24,778 nucleotides of DNA. It comes from Candidatus Aerophobus profundus SCGC AAA252-L23 (GTDB lineage: Bacteria > Aerophobota > Aerophobia > Aerophobales > Aerophobaceae). Shown here piece after piece: positions 23,279-24,778 of the stretch. Where the stretch lies: NCBI GenBank assembly GCA_000402295.1, contig AQRW01000152.1, positions 1-24,778 of the forward strand, written 5' to 3'. A model generated the notes under the pieces. The model had not been told where the DNA came from and did not search any database. It was given only the letters and a program-made list of their open reading frames with translations. Position 1 is the first letter of the stretch. Every line of letters starts with the position of its first letter. Both the position numbers and the translations under genes were made by a program.

Positions 23279-24607
23279 CTAATGGGCCACTGGTAGTGCT
23301 TCCTTTCGCCCTTTTTCTGGCATTCTGCTTGCGTTGGAAAACCATCTCTCTACCAGATATGGTTTAAGATTCTCGAACTCCGTGCAATTCTGCTCAATTA
23401 CTTGCTCAGCTTCTCGGTTAGACAGATTAGCCGTTTCCCGGACAAAAGAAGCTACTCGTCCAAAGTAAATAGGTACCATTGACTCCAAGAGACTATCCCT
23501 CACCTTTGGTTCCCACTTCAGACTGTTCCGGTAGGCCAGGGCAAAATCGTAGATGATTCTTATCCACAACTGAACCGGAAAAATGAATTTGTCAGTTTCC
23601 TGACCAGCAATTTCATCCACTTGTTTTACCCGTTCCTCAGGAAGAGTACCAAGACAATACTGCCGATTTGCTGCCCAACCCTTCCTGAATCCCTCAATCA
23701 TTCCAGGGGTGTTTACGGAAATTGGTTCCGGTGAAACCTCACAATTGAATCCATAAGTGGGGACAGACTGGGCACATCCGATGTTTCTCCACTTTTCCTG
23801 ATATTTTCTCATCAGGGAAAAACAAGTTCCCACTACCTGCTTGAACATAGGACCCAGAGAGCACGAGGGATCCTTGGGGTCATGGATCTTGGCTCCAAGA
23901 AACGACTGGCAAATTCTAAAATTCTCATTGATAGCTGTAGTGGTCATCCAGATATCTATACCGTAACGGGCTACATCGCTCTTCCATACGTCTCTTTTCA
24001 AATAAAACTCAGCTAAACGACCTGACAAACCAAAATCTCCCCCTATCGGTTGTCGAACTACTTTCCCATAAAGAGATCGAGTGAGAGGGTAAACGAGAGA
24101 ATTAGTTATGGTACCATCGTATTTGTGTCGGGAATAGTAAGGGGTTACGTAATCATAATATTTATGAAGGATAGGTCCCAATAGAAACCCTACCCATTCG
24201 GGGGAAATACTACGTAAGTCTGAATCCACCACCATACAGGCTTTTACTCTTAGATACTTAGCTACCTGGAAGATAGCCTTAAAGGCGCTGCCTTTACCCG
24301 GGATGCCCCGGTAAGGAGTAGCGAAACTTTTGGCTTGTTGAACGGGATGGTTAATTAGGACAACATCCAGATTGTCATAAACGTTGGTTTGCTCAACTAT
24401 CAATCTGGTCCGGTCAGTGGAATTCCCGTCGGAGTTGATAATTACTCCATGAAGGTGGGGAAAGTATTTAGCCAGACCATATTGAATCGCACTCACCACC
24501 CGGCCAATTGTTCTCTCATTGTTATAACTGGGGATGCCTACCAGAATGTCTGCTTGCCCTATTTGTCTAATTTTCTCTCTGGTTTTCTCGAGCAAAAGAT
24601 CTTCCAT
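23279..24607 (-). CDS. GT-A glycosyltransferase, glucosylglycerate/mannosylglycerate-synthase-like
   Basis: A soluble, 442-residue GT-A enzyme. The N-terminal ILVGIPSYNNERTIG (about 21-35) is the nucleotide-sugar entry loop, VINSDGNSTDRT follows, PGKGSA is at 103-108 and the metal-binding DSD at 128-130 in CMVVDSDL. QPIGGDFGLSG (about 186-196) and YGIDIW further on resemble GT81/GT78 enzymes that make glucosylglycerate, mannosylglycerate or their phosphorylated forms as compatible solutes. That substrate call is tentative; a plain family-2 role is possible. AAGGAG sits before the ATG. It has its own promoter. A 78-base copy of its 3' end occurs at 19533. Confidence 0.7.
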   Translation of the reverse strand: MEDLLLEKTREKIRQIGQADILVGIPSYNNERTIGRVVSAIQYGLAKYFPHLHGVIINSDGNSTDRTRLIVEQTNVYDNLDVVLINHPVQQAKSFATPYRGIPGKGSAFKAIFQVAKYLRVKACMVVDSDLRSISPEWVGFLLGPILHKYYDYVTPYYSRHKYDGTITNSLVYPLTRSLYGKVVRQPIGGDFGLSGRLAEFYLKRDVWKSDVARYGIDIWMTTTAINENFRICQSFLGAKIHDPKDPSCSLGPMFKQVVGTCFSLMRKYQEKWRNIGCAQSVPTYGFNCEVSPEPISVNTPGMIEGFRKGWAANRQYCLGTLPEERVKQVDEIAGQETDKFIFPVQLWIRIIYDFALAYRNSLKWEPKVRDSLLESMVPIYFGRVASFVRETANLSNREAEQVIEQNCTEFENLKPYLVERWFSNASRMPEKGRKEALPVAH

Positions 24608-24678
24608 CTCGTTCTCCTTTGTTGTTTTGGATAGCTGAATGGTTCGGGATTAGGTTGTTTTATAGTTATTGGTTGGAG

Positions 24679-24706
24679 AGTATACACACAGTTTTTCTGT
24701 TGTCAA
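24679..24706 (-). promoter_or_regulatory. Glycosyltransferase promoter
   Basis: On the minus strand TTGACA (24701-24706), a 16-base spacer and TATACT (24679-24684) lie about 70 bases before the start codon. The spacer contains ACAG-AAAAA-CTGT, a short inverted repeat that could bind a regulator. The remainder of the window's right edge, 24707-24778, shows nothing more. Confidence 0.6.
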
Positions 24707-24778
24707 GGATTCCGCATCAAATCCAGAGAAATTGAAAGTAGATTGCCATATTGGGTCATTGAGAGGAAAATGAGAAAA

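Overview
The window reads as a gene-dense bacterial chromosome segment of moderate GC content. Most genes sit in tight same-strand operons with good Shine-Dalgarno sites, ATGA overlaps and some GTG/TTG starts. No rRNA, tRNA, CRISPR array, integrase or transposase is visible. The mix of a Pst/PhoRB phosphate system, sugar ABC import without its own ATPase, glycerate kinase, metalloid efflux with thioredoxin partners, and a glucosylglycerate-synthase-like enzyme fits an anaerobic or thermophile-related uncultured lineage. That placement is an inference; the sequence here does not fix the phylum.

Layout. (1) 1-240: a MITE-like nested palindrome. 287-1156: a GalU-type nucleotidyltransferase. (2) 1426-2321, minus: a HEPN/MNT toxin-antitoxin-like pair in which both proteins appear to lack a catalytic residue. 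(3) 2579-6587, plus: pstS-pstC-pstA-pstB-phoU, meeting phoR and phoB (6573-8983, minus) tail to tail with overlapping ends; together a complete phosphate uptake and sensing module. (4) 9221-14152, plus: a consensus promoter, a roughly 400-nt untranslated leader with stacked hairpins and a switch-like structured region, then a sugar-binding protein, two permeases and a glycerate 2-kinase. (5) 14290-19163, minus: an ArsR-controlled operon. In transcription order it holds arsR, an ArsP-like permease, a CPKC mini-thioredoxin, a possible micro-ORF, a SurA-N/thioredoxin fusion, CcdA and an Acr3 arsenite exporter. Its promoter and operator are clear. (6) 19194-19610: a scar of gene fragments, namely the tail of an ABC permease, a perfect palindrome, the start of a truncated secreted protein and the tail of a glycosyltransferase. 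The two tails are near-identical copies of intact genes 2-4 kb downstream. (7) 19792-20973: a secreted DUF2341 protein with a C-terminal coiled coil. (8) 21029-23206, minus: an ArsR-type regulator and an ABC-2 exporter, with the same promoter/operator layout as the arsenic operon. (9) 23279-24706, minus: a GT-A glycosyltransferase resembling glucosylglycerate/mannosylglycerate synthases, with its own promoter.

How the parts may work together. GalU could supply UDP-glucose to the glycosyltransferase, and glycerate 2-kinase handles glycerate, so glucosylglycerate-type solute metabolism is a possible thread. In the arsenic operon, electrons could pass from CcdA across the membrane to the anchored SurA/thioredoxin fusion, with the mini-thioredoxin acting in the cytoplasm and Acr3 and ArsP as exporters. 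No arsenate reductase (ArsC) is present, so how arsenate would be reduced is an open question. The strongest candidates for something new are the SurA-thioredoxin arsenic operon, the structured leader RNA, and the fragment scar.
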